Source: Ochrovirga pacifica (lineage in GTDB: Bacteria > Bacteroidota > Bacteroidia > Flavobacteriales > Flavobacteriaceae). From it: a stretch of 64,000 nucleotides of DNA. Shown here piece by piece: positions 27,184 to 36,672 of this stretch. The position numbers and the translations under genes are program-made. Under the pieces are notes generated by a model. That model was given only the letters and a program-made list of their open reading frames with translations. It searched no databases and was not told the DNA's origin. Every line of letters begins with the position of its first letter. Positions within the stretch are counted from its first letter, which is position 1. The DNA is taken from NCBI RefSeq assembly GCF_000220525.1, contig NZ_AFPK01000074.1, forward strand, positions 1 to 64,000, given 5' to 3'.

Positions 27184-28461
27184 TTACAAAATGTAATTCT
27201 TAGATGCATCTAGCTTGATAAAAATAAACAGCATGATGGTAAATCCCCACAAAGATGATCCTCCGTAGCTAAAAAAGGGCAATGGAATTCCGATGGTTGG
27301 AAACAATCCTATAACCATACCTATATTGATGAGCACGTGAAAAAAGAAAACCGAAGCAACTCCATAACCAAAAGCACGACTAAATTTTGATTTTTGTTTT
27401 TCAGACAAATACAAAAGTCTTAAGATTAAAAACAAAAAAAGACCAATAACCAAACAACTTCCCAAAAAACCCCATTCTTCTCCTACAGTACTAAATATAT
27501 AATCGGTATCTTGTTCTGGCACAAATTTACCTTGGGTTCTATCACCCTGTAGATATCCTTTTCCTGTTAATCCTCCAGACACAATGGTTTTTATAGATTG
27601 ATATGTATTGTAGCCAATATCGCTAGTATCTTCACTAAGTCCTAACAAAACATTAAATCGATCTCTATGCCTTTGTTTAAATATGTAGTGAAACAAATAA
27701 TACACACTAAAAACATAAACTTGTGCAGCCGAAAAAACAGCCAGCATTTTTCCCCAATCAAAACGTAAAGACATTTTTTTTGTTCTTACCAAATAGAGCA
27801 CCAATAAAATAGTGATTAAACTTACTGCTACCATAACCGTTATGTAACCAAATACTAGTGTGGTTAAAAAAAGGACAATAGCTAAAGTACCTATTACCAT
27901 AATTCTAGGATGCAATCCTTCTCTGTAAAAAAGTAATATTAAAGACACATAAACCAAGGCAGAACCAGGGTCTGGTTGTAGTGTGATTAAAACAGCAGGA
28001 ACACAAATAATTACAAAAGCTTTTGCTTTGTCTTTTATTAAAGAAAAATTAAACTGTTTATCGCTTAAGAGTCTTGCCAAAGCCAATAAAGTTCCTGTTT
28101 TTGCAAATTCCGTGGGTTGTAGTCCTAAACCACCAATGTTATACCAAGAGGTTGCTCCATTAATGTTTTTACCAAATACAAACAAGCCCATTAAACTAAG
28201 CATACAGCCTATGTAAATAAAAGCTGCAAATTTTTCGTAAAAAAAACTATCTACAAACAAGATAAAAACCCCCATAACAAGTCCCAAACCTATCCATAAG
28301 ATTTGCTTACCGTAACGCATTCCAAAATCTAATACTTCTTGATGATTTTCTGTTTGAGAAGCAGCATAGATGTTCATCCACCCAAAAAGTACTAAAAATA
28401 GATAAAGTATTACCAATGTAACATCTACCTGTGCAAAAATATTTAATCTCTGATTTCTCAA
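27184..28461 (-). CDS. rodA: Rod-shape peptidoglycan glycosyltransferase RodA (SEDS family)
   Basis: RodA polymerises lipid II during cell elongation, paired with PBP2. The 425 residues have about ten membrane segments and SEDS motifs: GATSWYNIGGLGLQPTEFAK near residue 104-123, and near the C-terminus NIGMVIGLFPTIGIPLPFFSYGGSS. The catalytic Asp is probably in the loop after QPDPGSALVY (QPDxG). It follows mrdA by 3 nt in the mre-mrdA-rodA operon. Confidence 0.95.
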   Translation of the reverse strand: MRNQRLNIFAQVDVTLVILYLFLVLFGWMNIYAASQTENHQEVLDFGMRYGKQILWIGLGLVMGVFILFVDSFFYEKFAAFIYIGCMLSLMGLFVFGKNINGATSWYNIGGLGLQPTEFAKTGTLLALARLLSDKQFNFSLIKDKAKAFVIICVPAVLITLQPDPGSALVYVSLILLFYREGLHPRIMVIGTLAIVLFLTTLVFGYITVMVAVSLITILLVLYLVRTKKMSLRFDWGKMLAVFSAAQVYVFSVYYLFHYIFKQRHRDRFNVLLGLSEDTSDIGYNTYQSIKTIVSGGLTGKGYLQGDRTQGKFVPEQDTDYIFSTVGEEWGFLGSCLVIGLFLFLILRLLYLSEKQKSKFSRAFGYGVASVFFFHVLINIGMVIGLFPTIGIPLPFFSYGGSSLWGFTIMLFIFIKLDASKNYIL

Positions 28462-28464
28462 CGT

Positions 28465-30333
28465 TTAATTTGTTTCTTGGATTAGTTGTTTTTTATATTC
28501 TGCTTCTAAACTTGTTTTTAAAATACGCTCTTCCCACCAACCTAAACTATGAGTTCCTAAAAGATATTTTTCTATCATTAAACTAGCAATTGGTGCTGCA
28601 ATGGTAGAGCCATACCCTCCGTTTTCAACAAAAATGGCTAAGGCAATCTTAGGATCTTCTTTAGGAGCAAAAGCTACAAAAATGGAATGATCTGTTAATG
28701 CTACTTTTTTTCCATTTTTACGCATGTAGTTTTGCACTGTTCCTGTTTTCCCACAAATATCTAAACCTTTTATTTGCACGTGCTTTGCTGTTCCTTTTTT
28801 ATACACATCATGCATTCCTTCTATTACAGGAGCAAAATATTTAGCTGCTACTGTTGTATTTCTTTTTTTTGTATATTTTTTTATTCCGTGTGGTCTGTTG
28901 TTTATTTTTTTAATGACATGTGGTGTATAAAAATACCCTCTATTGGCTATAGCCGCAGTAAGATTGGCTAATTGTATAGGAGTTGTAATGATTTCTCCTT
29001 GACCAATTGCATTGGAAATAATGGTAGATGATCTCCAACTTTTTCTCGGATAATACCTATCGTAATAACTAGAAGTAGGTATCAATCCTTTTCTTCCTGT
29101 AGGCAAATCATATCCTAAATATTGTCCCAGTCCAAAACTTCGTAAATGTGCTGCCCAATTGTCTACTCCTTCTTGTGCTGTTTTTTTCTTTTCTATAATC
29201 CTCTTAAACACATTGGAAAAATAGCTATTACAAGATTTTGCTATGGCTGTTTGTAAATGAATTGGACTTCCGTAAATTCCACAATGACATCCCATAAAAT
29301 CTTTAGGATGCCTTCCGTATCGATATCCTCCGTAACAATAAAAACTAGAATATTCGTTAATCACCCCTTCTTGCATTCCTATCAGCCCCTCTACCAACTT
29401 AAAAGGGGAACCTGGTGCGTATGCAGCCATCAATCCTCTATCAAACATAGGTTGATTAATGGTGTCTTTAAACAAACGAACTGAATTTTTTGACTTTTGT
29501 CGTCCTACCATCAAATTAGGATCGTAAGATGGTGCAGTAATTAAAGCTAAAATCTCTCCTGTTTTGGGTTCTATAGCAACAATTCCTCCTCGCTTTCCAC
29601 TCATCAACTGTTCACCGTACTGCTGTAACTCTAAGTCTATGGTTAGTGTAAGATCTTTTCCTGCAACAGGCAAGGTATCGTAAAGACCTTCTTTATAAGG
29701 CCCTAAAATTTTGTTTAGTCTATTTCTTTGTATGTAAGCTACTCCTTTTTTTCCTCGGAGTTCTTTTTCGTATTGTTTTTCTATTCCTGTGGTTCCAATC
29801 AATTCTCCTTGCTCGTAATAATCACTTTTTTTTGCAAGTTCTTCATTCACTTCATTAATATAGCCCAAGACGTTTGCTGCCGATTGATGTGGATACGATC
29901 GCATATTTTTTTTCTGAACACTAAATCCTTTAAACTTGTGTATTTTCTCCTGAAAAAAAGCGTAATCTTCTTTAGATAGTTGATTTAAAAAAACGGAAGG
30001 CAACCATGGAGAATAATTCATGGCTCTTTCGTATTTTTTGTAAAAATAATCTTTATCTATTTTTAACAATCGACAAAATTCAAGCGTATCAAAAGGCTTT
30101 ACTTCGTTGGGAACAATTTTTACATCATAAGTGTGCTCGTTGGCTATTAGTAATTTTCCGTTTCTATCGTACACAAATCCTCTGGGGGGATATGTATATA
30201 TTTTTTTTATACTAGAACCCGTAAGTTTGGTTTCGGTTTTGTCGTGCACTAGCACCTGTAAGTAGTAAAGTCTAACTATAAAAATAACACTCGTTAAGAT
30301 AACAAGAATTGGAAAAAGTTGACTTTTCTTCAT
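28465..30333 (-). CDS. mrdA: Penicillin-binding protein 2 (elongasome transpeptidase)
   Basis: PBP2 cross-links peptidoglycan made by RodA. The 622 residues have an N-terminal membrane anchor (residues 7-25), the class B dimerisation domain (YPPRGFVYDRNGKLLIAN), and the transpeptidase domain with SxxK as Ser309-Pro-Phe-Lys312, SxN as SCN near 368 and KTGT near 531. All catalytic motifs are intact. Its start overlaps mreD by 4 nt and rodA follows 3 nt later. Confidence 0.96.
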   Translation of the reverse strand: MKKSQLFPILVILTSVIFIVRLYYLQVLVHDKTETKLTGSSIKKIYTYPPRGFVYDRNGKLLIANEHTYDVKIVPNEVKPFDTLEFCRLLKIDKDYFYKKYERAMNYSPWLPSVFLNQLSKEDYAFFQEKIHKFKGFSVQKKNMRSYPHQSAANVLGYINEVNEELAKKSDYYEQGELIGTTGIEKQYEKELRGKKGVAYIQRNRLNKILGPYKEGLYDTLPVAGKDLTLTIDLELQQYGEQLMSGKRGGIVAIEPKTGEILALITAPSYDPNLMVGRQKSKNSVRLFKDTINQPMFDRGLMAAYAPGSPFKLVEGLIGMQEGVINEYSSFYCYGGYRYGRHPKDFMGCHCGIYGSPIHLQTAIAKSCNSYFSNVFKRIIEKKKTAQEGVDNWAAHLRSFGLGQYLGYDLPTGRKGLIPTSSYYDRYYPRKSWRSSTIISNAIGQGEIITTPIQLANLTAAIANRGYFYTPHVIKKINNRPHGIKKYTKKRNTTVAAKYFAPVIEGMHDVYKKGTAKHVQIKGLDICGKTGTVQNYMRKNGKKVALTDHSIFVAFAPKEDPKIALAIFVENGGYGSTIAAPIASLMIEKYLLGTHSLGWWEERILKTSLEAEYKKQLIQETN

Positions 30334-30836
30334 TGGGGATTTGGGCTAAATATCGATAAAACTACAAGTGTTACAAAGGTAGTAAAAATACTACTTACAG
30401 CGGCTTTCCACAACACAGTCCCTATTGTTGAAATATCAAAATAAGAGAGTCCAAATTGCACAAAATGAAACAGGAAAGAAAGCACAAAAATCATCACCAA
30501 TTTTGTGGATGTTCGGTACAAATTGTATTCAAAGTTTTTTTCGAATACTTCTTTTTTGTTTAAGATTTTTTTAAACACAGGCATTCTTAAAAAAGCAACA
30601 AACGTAAAAGCTGCTGCATGAATTCCTCCCGAATTGGAAAAAAAATCCAAAGACAAACCAAAGAAAAAACTGGTGATTAAAAACAAGGTTGTTTCAACCT
30701 TTATAGGAAACCACAAAACAAACAACAAGCTCCATTGCGGATTTACAAAGCCAAAAATTCGCATCTTATTTCCAATTAACACCTGTGTTAACAACAACAG
30801 TATTGCCCTTAATATAAGTTTTAAAGTATCATTCAT
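30330..30836 (-). CDS. mreD: Rod shape-determining protein MreD
   Basis: MreD is a small integral membrane protein of the elongasome. The 168 residues have about five hydrophobic segments and the family features (N-terminal LLLTQVLIGNKMRIFGFVNP and FFFGLSLDFFSNSGGIHAAAF with the conserved D-x10-G-H-type region). It overlaps mreC by 8 nt and mrdA by 4 nt. Confidence 0.9.
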   Translation of the reverse strand: MNDTLKLILRAILLLLTQVLIGNKMRIFGFVNPQWSLLFVLWFPIKVETTLFLITSFFFGLSLDFFSNSGGIHAAAFTFVAFLRMPVFKKILNKKEVFEKNFEYNLYRTSTKLVMIFVLSFLFHFVQFGLSYFDISTIGTVLWKAAVSSIFTTFVTLVVLSIFSPNPQ

Positions 30837-31668
30837 ACGAGTTGTTTTCTAGGTTTATAATTTCTTCTCTATGCAGATTTTCTATCACCTGTACATTGTT
30901 TAATTTTCTAAAGTCATTAAACAACTGTATGTCTATTTTATGATGCCTTTTGTTGTAGAATTCAATATTTTTTACAGAACCAATCAAAACACCCTTAGGA
31001 AAAATAGCAGATTTACCTCCAGTAACTATTGTATCTCCTACCTGTATGTTGGCTTGCCTAGGAATGTCTTGTAACTGAACGATGTTGACTTGCTTTCCGT
31101 CCCAAGAAATGGTACCAAAATAATTGCTTTTTTTAAACCTTGCATTGGTTTTAAAGTACTTGTTTAAGACAGAAATTGCCACACTGTAGTTAGAAGAGGT
31201 TTGAGTTACAATCCCTACTATGCCTTTGGAGTTTACAACCGCCATATCCGATTTAACTCCTGATTTTTCTCCTTCAGAAAGTGTGATAAAATTATCCTTG
31301 TGATGGTATTCATTATTGATAACCGAAGCCGAAATGTAATGATATTTTACAGAATCTTTATTTTGCAAAAAAACAGCTGTTGTAGCTAAGCCCTCAAGTT
31401 TTTCTAGCTCTGTTTTGTATCGCTCAATCTGATTATACAACTGTTCATTTTCTTTATTCAACAGCGTATTTTCTTCTTTTAATCCAATAAAGTCTTCTAT
31501 AGATACAAAGTTTTCATAAATACTTCCAGTAATAAAATTGGAGGAATTGATGAATTTACTTCTATGATAAGAATGTAATTGAATGGTAAACAAAAGTGCA
31601 ATCAATTCTAAAATAAAAAACAACAGAAAGTTTTTGTACCTCTGGATTAAATCAAGAATAAATTGCAT
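30829..31668 (-). CDS. mreC: Rod shape-determining protein MreC
   Basis: MreC is the periplasmic scaffold that activates PBP2-RodA. The 279 residues have one N-terminal membrane helix (residues 12-30), a coiled coil (ENTLLNKENEQLYNQIERYK..) and the beta-domain with GDTIVTGGKSAIFPKGVLIG, a typical MreC signature. It lies 12 nt after mreB and overlaps mreD. Confidence 0.95.
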   Translation of the reverse strand: MQFILDLIQRYKNFLLFFILELIALLFTIQLHSYHRSKFINSSNFITGSIYENFVSIEDFIGLKEENTLLNKENEQLYNQIERYKTELEKLEGLATTAVFLQNKDSVKYHYISASVINNEYHHKDNFITLSEGEKSGVKSDMAVVNSKGIVGIVTQTSSNYSVAISVLNKYFKTNARFKKSNYFGTISWDGKQVNIVQLQDIPRQANIQVGDTIVTGGKSAIFPKGVLIGSVKNIEFYNKRHHKIDIQLFNDFRKLNNVQVIENLHREEIINLENNSYE

Positions 31669-31680
31669 TGGTAACTATTG

Positions 31681-32709
31681 TTAACTTAATAATACGGATT
31701 TGTATTTTTCCAATTCTTTTAGTGCAATACCTGTTCCTCTTACAACGGCTCTTAACGGATCTTCTGCAATGTATACAGGCAAGTCGGTTTTTCTAGACAA
31801 TCTTTTGTCTAAGCCTCGTAACATAGATCCACCTCCTGCTAAATAAATTCCAGTAGTATAAATATCCGCAGCCAACTCTGGTGGCGTAGAAGACAAACAT
31901 TCCATTACTGCATCTTCAATTCTTAAAATAGACTTGTCTAGTGCTTTGGCAATTTCTCTATAAGAAACTTGTACTTGCTTCGGTTTACCACTTAACAAAT
32001 CTCGTCCTTGCACTAACATATCGTCTGGCGGAGTTTCTAAATCTTCGGTTGCAGCACCAATTTGGATTTTAATTCTCTCTGCCGTAGTTTCTCCTACGTG
32101 CAAGTTGTGTTGCGTTCTCATGTAATACATAATATCAGAAGTAAACAAGTCTCCAGCTACTTTTACTGACTTATCACAAACAATACCAGCCAAAGCAATC
32201 ACAGCAATTTCTGTAGTACCTCCTCCGATATCAATAATCATGTTCCCTCTAGGTTCCATGATATCAATCCCGACCCCAATAGCCGCAGCCATGGGTTCGT
32301 AGATCAAATATATTTCTCTTGCGTTCATGTGAATGGCAGAGTCTCTAACGGCTCTTTTTTCTACTTCTGTAATTCCTGAAGGGATACAAATTACCATTCG
32401 CAATGAGGGAGCAAAAATTTTCTTTTTAAAATTAGGAATACTTTTTACAAACTGCTTGATCATTTCTTCTGATGCCTGAAAATCTGCAATTACTCCGTCT
32501 TTTAACGGACGAATGGTCTTGATGTTTTCGTGTGTTTTACCCTGCATCAAATTAGCCTCATGACCTGTAGCAATAATCTTACCCGAAGTTCTATCTCTTG
32601 CAACAATGGACGGTGCATCAATCACCACTTTTCCTTCGTGTATAATTAATGTATTTGCAGTTCCTAAATCGACTGCAATATCCTCGCTCCAAAAGTCAAA
32701 AAATCCCAT
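31681..32709 (-). CDS. mreB: Rod shape-determining actin homologue MreB
   Basis: MreB filaments guide the elongasome. The 342 residues have the actin-fold motifs DLGTANTLI (phosphate 1), DIGGGTTEIAVIAL (phosphate 2) and YLAGGGSMLRGLD (adenosine). It is the first gene of mreB-mreC-mreD-mrdA-rodA, so the cell is probably a rod. The promoter likely lies in the 48-74 nt between it and purH. Confidence 0.97.
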   Translation of the reverse strand: MGFFDFWSEDIAVDLGTANTLIIHEGKVVIDAPSIVARDRTSGKIIATGHEANLMQGKTHENIKTIRPLKDGVIADFQASEEMIKQFVKSIPNFKKKIFAPSLRMVICIPSGITEVEKRAVRDSAIHMNAREIYLIYEPMAAAIGVGIDIMEPRGNMIIDIGGGTTEIAVIALAGIVCDKSVKVAGDLFTSDIMYYMRTQHNLHVGETTAERIKIQIGAATEDLETPPDDMLVQGRDLLSGKPKQVQVSYREIAKALDKSILRIEDAVMECLSSTPPELAADIYTTGIYLAGGGSMLRGLDKRLSRKTDLPVYIAEDPLRAVVRGTGIALKELEKYKSVLLS

Positions 32710-32743
32710 ACTTTGTTTGTTTTTTTATCGTATCCCTATAGTA

Positions 32744-32751
32744 CAAAAGTA
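32744..32751 (-). promoter_or_regulatory. Probable promoter of the mreB operon (-7 box)
   Basis: On the minus strand TACTTTTG fits TAnnTTTG, 34 nt before the mreB start. It sits in a small palindrome AGTAC-AAAA-GTACT. A -33 box would fall at the end of purH and is not clear. Confidence 0.45.
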
Positions 32752-32757
32752 CTAAAA

Positions 32758-34284
32758 TTAGTGTTTAAAGTGTCTAGTTCCTGTAAATACCATTCCTATT
32801 CCATTTTCGTTACAGTAATCAATAGACAACTGGTCTTTGATAGAACCTCCTGGTTGAATGACAGCTTCAATTCCTGCTTTATGAGCAATCTCTACACAAT
32901 CTGGAAATGGAAAAAATGCATCACTTGCCATTACCGCTCCTTTTAAGTCAAAATTAAAATGGTTTGCTTTTGCAATGGCTTGCTCTAAAGCATCTACACG
33001 AGAAGTTTGACCTGTACCTCCAGCACATAATGTTTTATCTTTTACTAAGATAATAGTGTTAGATTTAGTGTGCTTACAGATTTTAGAAGCAAACAATAAG
33101 TCGTCTATCTGAGCCTCTGTTACTTGCTTTTCTGTAACGTTCTTTAAATCTTCTTTTTTATCAGTAATTAAGTTTGCATCTTGAAATAATACTCCGTTTA
33201 ATGCAGTACGGTAAGAAATTTTAGGTAACTCAATATCTTTTAAGATTAAGAGTACTCTGTTTTTCTTTCCTTTTAATACTTCCAAAGCATCTGCATCGTA
33301 TCCTGGAGCAATTACTACCTCGCAGAATAATTTGTGAATTTCTTCAGCAGTTTCTAAGTCAATAACTTTGTTAGCAATCAATACTCCACCAAAAGCAGAA
33401 GTAGGATCTCCAGCTAAAGCATCTACATAAGCTTGCTTGATAGTCTCTCTTTGAGCAAACCCACAAGCGTTGTTGTGCTTTAAGATCGCAAAAGTAGGAG
33501 CTTCTCCTTTAAATTCGTTGATTAAGTTTACAGCAGCATCTACATCTAATAAGTTGTTAAAACTTAATTCTTTTCCGTGTAACTTATCAAACATAGCCTC
33601 TAGGTCTCCGTAGAAAGCTCCTTTTTGGTGTGGGTTTTCTCCGTAACGCAATACTGTTGCTTTGTCAAAAGACTGACGGAAGTTGGTTTCTTCCTGATTC
33701 ATGTAATTGTAAATAGCAGTATCGTAATGAGAAGAAACCGCAAAAGCTTTTGCAGAAAAACGCTTACGATCTTCAATAGAAGTAGCTCCGTTGTTTTCAG
33801 AAATAATCGTCAAAAACTCATCATACTGCTCCATCGACGAAACACAAATTACATCTTTAAAGTTTTTAGCAGCTGCACGGATTAATGAAATTCCTCCAAT
33901 GTCAATTTTTTCAATAATATCTTGCTCAGAAGCTCCGCTAGCAACTGTTTTTTCAAATGGATACAAATCCACAATTACAATGTCCATTTCTGGAATTTCG
34001 TATTGTTCCAATTGTGCCACATCTCCATCGTTATCACGTCTACTTAAAATTCCTCCAAATACTTTTGGGTGCAATGTTTTTACACGTCCACCCAAAATAG
34101 ATGGATATGATGTTATGTCTTCTACAGCAACGCAGTCAATTCCTAAATCTCTAATAAACTTTTCGGTTCCTCCCGTGGTATAAATGGTGATTCCTAAGTC
34201 ATTAAATTTTCTTACTATGGGTTCTAAACCATCTTTGTGAAAAACCGAAATTAAAGCCGATTTGGCTTGTTTTGTAGTGCTCAT
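32758..34284 (-). CDS. purH: Bifunctional purine biosynthesis protein (AICAR transformylase / IMP cyclohydrolase)
   Basis: PurH carries out the last two steps to IMP. The 508 residues have the MGS-like IMP cyclohydrolase domain (SALISVFHKDGLEPIVRKFNDLGITIYTTGGT, SYPSILGGRVKTLHP) and the transformylase domain with AILKHNNACGFA, where the Lys-His pair is catalytic. The frame opens 5 codons earlier (34299), but MSTTKQAKSALIS at 34284 is the usual family start. It is divergent from an EamA permease. Confidence 0.96.
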   Translation of the reverse strand: MSTTKQAKSALISVFHKDGLEPIVRKFNDLGITIYTTGGTEKFIRDLGIDCVAVEDITSYPSILGGRVKTLHPKVFGGILSRRDNDGDVAQLEQYEIPEMDIVIVDLYPFEKTVASGASEQDIIEKIDIGGISLIRAAAKNFKDVICVSSMEQYDEFLTIISENNGATSIEDRKRFSAKAFAVSSHYDTAIYNYMNQEETNFRQSFDKATVLRYGENPHQKGAFYGDLEAMFDKLHGKELSFNNLLDVDAAVNLINEFKGEAPTFAILKHNNACGFAQRETIKQAYVDALAGDPTSAFGGVLIANKVIDLETAEEIHKLFCEVVIAPGYDADALEVLKGKKNRVLLILKDIELPKISYRTALNGVLFQDANLITDKKEDLKNVTEKQVTEAQIDDLLFASKICKHTKSNTIILVKDKTLCAGGTGQTSRVDALEQAIAKANHFNFDLKGAVMASDAFFPFPDCVEIAHKAGIEAVIQPGGSIKDQLSIDYCNENGIGMVFTGTRHFKH

Positions 34285-34308
34285 TATTGTGAAATTCAAT
34301 TAAAAACG

Positions 34309-34340
34309 CAAAATTAGAAAAAAAGTATAGGATTGCTAAA
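34309..34340 (-). promoter_or_regulatory. Probable purH promoter
   Basis: On the minus strand a -33-like TTTA (34340-34337) and a perfect -7 TAATTTTG (34316-34309) are 20 nt apart, 24 nt upstream of the purH start. Confidence 0.5.
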
Positions 34341-34406
34341 AATTCTTAACCAAAGAACAACATAAAAACTACTTTTTTTTAAATTCTATAGGCCTACATT
34401 TATTCT

Positions 34407-35309
34407 ATGTGGGTATATTATGGATTATTTGCTGCTTTTTTTCTCAGTTTGTACAACTTGTGCAAAAAATGGAGTGTTAGAAACAACGCTGTTTTGCCTG
34501 TGTTGATTGTTGCCAATGGAATTAGTGCTTTGTTGTTATTGCCTGTTTATTTCCTGCCTAGATTTTCTCCTGATACATTAGCGAATACCACTTTCTTTAT
34601 TCTAGAATTAGAATTAATGGATCACGTGTGGATTGCACTAAAAGCGTTGTTAATGACTTGCTCTTGGATTTTGGCCTATTCCGCATTAAAGCATTTGCCC
34701 ATTTCTATAGTCAGTCCCATTAGGGCCTCTAGCCCCTTTTTTACTTTACTAGGTGCTATATTTTTGTTTGGTGAGAATCCAATTCCTTTGCAGTGGGTAG
34801 GTTTTATACTCATTATTCTTTCCATTGTAGCTTATTCCTATATTGGAAGAAAAGAAGGAATCAGCTTTAAAACCAATAGATGGTTCTTTGCGGTAGTTTT
34901 AGCCATGTTTTTTGGAGCATGTAGTGGCTTATATGATAAGTTTTTGTTGCAAATGAGAGATTACTCAGCACTCACATTACTATGGTGTTTTTTTGTGTAC
35001 ATCACAATTTTTATGTCTATTTCTTTCTTGTTTATAAAACGATTTACCAATTTATCCAAAGCCAAGTTCCAATGGAGATGGTCCATTTTTGGAATTGCCT
35101 CTTTATTACTTTTTGCAGACTACTTTTATTTTACCGGATTAAGAGATCCTGAAGCTTTGGTCATGTTGATGTCTGCAGTAAAAAGGAGTCAATTATTATT
35201 TACCATTGTGATTGGTGGTATCTTGTTTAAAGAACGAAATTTAGGACTAAAACTATTGCCGTTGTTTGGGGTGTTGATTGGTGTTTTTTTGATTTTGTTT
35301 AGTTATTAA
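34407..35309 (+). CDS. EamA-family (DMT superfamily) permease, copy 1
   Basis: The 300 residues form ten hydrophobic segments in two EamA repeats; each repeat ends in a PxRASSPFFTLLGA- or SAVKRSQLLFTIVIGGILFKER-type stretch. DMT permeases export metabolites such as amino acids or nucleosides, or import nucleotide sugars; the substrate is unknown. A close paralogue lies at 38684-39589, and the two share the C-terminal block KxLPLxGVLIGVFLILFS. The IS element begins 24 nt after its stop. Confidence 0.85.
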   Translation: MWVYYGLFAAFFLSLYNLCKKWSVRNNAVLPVLIVANGISALLLLPVYFLPRFSPDTLANTTFFILELELMDHVWIALKALLMTCSWILAYSALKHLPISIVSPIRASSPFFTLLGAIFLFGENPIPLQWVGFILIILSIVAYSYIGRKEGISFKTNRWFFAVVLAMFFGACSGLYDKFLLQMRDYSALTLLWCFFVYITIFMSISFLFIKRFTNLSKAKFQWRWSIFGIASLLLFADYFYFTGLRDPEALVMLMSAVKRSQLLFTIVIGGILFKERNLGLKLLPLFGVLIGVFLILFSY

Positions 35310-35438
35310 GTTGAAAATCAACTTTGGAATAAATGAGACTCAACTTCATTAAACTCATCTTTTTTAAATTGTTTTATTGGAATGTCTAGTTTAGTTGGTA
35401 GTTTTTTTTAAAGAGAATAATCCTTAAATTAACTTATT

Positions 35439-35726
35439 ATGACCAGACCGAAGTACGACAAAGAATTCAAGCAAACGATTGTAGATTTACTTTCGCTAGA
35501 GACCCCTAAATCTATTGATGAGATTTGCAAAGAGTATAACTTGAAAAAGCCTACAGTATATAGATGGCTCAAAGAGTTTAAAAGTGAAACAGGAGCTTTT
35601 AAAGACGAAGCTACTCTAGCTTATGAAAAAGAGATTAGACAACTTAAAAAGCAATTAAAAGATGCCCAAATGGAGAGAGATATCTTAAAAAAGGCCGTAA
35701 GCATCTTCTCCGTGAGCGACAAGTAA
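35439..35726 (+). CDS. IS3-family transposase OrfA (HTH)
   Basis: The 95 residues hold a transposase_8-type helix-turn-helix (YDKEFKQTIVDLLSLETPKS..EYNLKKPTVYRWLKEF) and a leucine-zipper coiled coil (YEKEIRQLKKQLKDAQMERDILKKAV). A slippery AAAAAAG at 35687-35693 lies in the last third, where a -1 shift joins it to OrfB. Confidence 0.92.
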   Translation: MTRPKYDKEFKQTIVDLLSLETPKSIDEICKEYNLKKPTVYRWLKEFKSETGAFKDEATLAYEKEIRQLKKQLKDAQMERDILKKAVSIFSVSDK

Positions 35727-35761
35727 AGTATAAGTTTATAGAACAAAACTCTACAACTTAT

Positions 35762-36613
35762 ATGGTTGAGAAGATGTGTAAGTGTATGAAAGTAAGTGTC
35801 AACTCCTATTATACATGGTTAAGAACTAAGGATATACCCAAGGCTACATCACAGACTGTTTTTTACAAAAAGCATATCCAACAAATTTGGGAATCGAGTA
35901 AACAAGTCTATGGTTCTGTTCGTATTCAAAAACAATTAGAAAGAGAAGGTATTATTTTACACCGTTCTTATGTGGCTTATTTAATGCGAGAATTAAATAT
36001 TAAAAGCGTTCATCCTAAGAAGTTTAGAGTGGTTACCACTGACTCTAATCACCAGTTACCTATAGCTGAAAATGTGCTAAATAGAGATTTCAAAAGTCTT
36101 GAATTAGGTGAAAAATGGGTTTCTGACATTACATATATCCTAGTGAGAGGTAAGTGGCATTACTTAACTACTATTCTAGACTTAGCCGATAGAAAAATTA
36201 TTGCATGGACTTTAAGTGAAGATATGACCACAGAAAACACTGTTTACAAAACATGGTTAAAAGCTATACAGATTAGACAAGTAACGATCAATCATATTTT
36301 TCATTCAGATAGAGGTGTACAATATGCTTCAACTAAAATCAAAGGCTTATTCTTAACCAATTTAAAGATGACTCAATCTATGAGTAGAAAAGGGAATTGT
36401 TGGGATAATGCTGTAGCTGAATCGTTCTTTAAAACAATCAAATATGAATGTACCAACAGATACACGTTTAAAAGTATCATACAAGCTCACAAAATTATCG
36501 ATGAGTATATCAAATGGTATAATTATGAAAGATTACACTCTAGTTTAGACTACTTAACTCCTGCTGAAATGGAACTTAAAATCAGAACAAATAATAACAT
36601 AATTGTCGCTTAA
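35762..36613 (+). CDS. IS3-family transposase OrfB (DDE integrase core)
   Basis: The 283 residues show the HTH_21 segment (YGSVRIQKQLEREGIILHRSYVAYLM) and the rve core with DDE as D in KWVSDITYI, D in HSDRGVQYAS and E in AVAESFFKTIK. The frame is open upstream of the ATG, back to the A6G slip site at 35687-35693, reading KGRKHLLRERQVKYKFIEQ before the first Met. So the active product is likely an OrfAB fusion made by programmed -1 frameshifting. No internal stop is present. Confidence 0.92.
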   Translation: MVEKMCKCMKVSVNSYYTWLRTKDIPKATSQTVFYKKHIQQIWESSKQVYGSVRIQKQLEREGIILHRSYVAYLMRELNIKSVHPKKFRVVTTDSNHQLPIAENVLNRDFKSLELGEKWVSDITYILVRGKWHYLTTILDLADRKIIAWTLSEDMTTENTVYKTWLKAIQIRQVTINHIFHSDRGVQYASTKIKGLFLTNLKMTQSMSRKGNCWDNAVAESFFKTIKYECTNRYTFKSIIQAHKIIDEYIKWYNYERLHSSLDYLTPAEMELKIRTNNNIIVA

Positions 36614-36672
36614 AAATTTATACCAAATTTACTAGGAACTCCATTTTTCTATGTATATTGAAGTTGAGAGTC

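Noticed and set aside
35308..35325. Palindrome AAGTTGA-AAA-TCAACTT at the end of the first EamA gene as terminator
   Set aside because: No T-run follows and the stem is AT-rich; it may only be part of the junction next to the IS.
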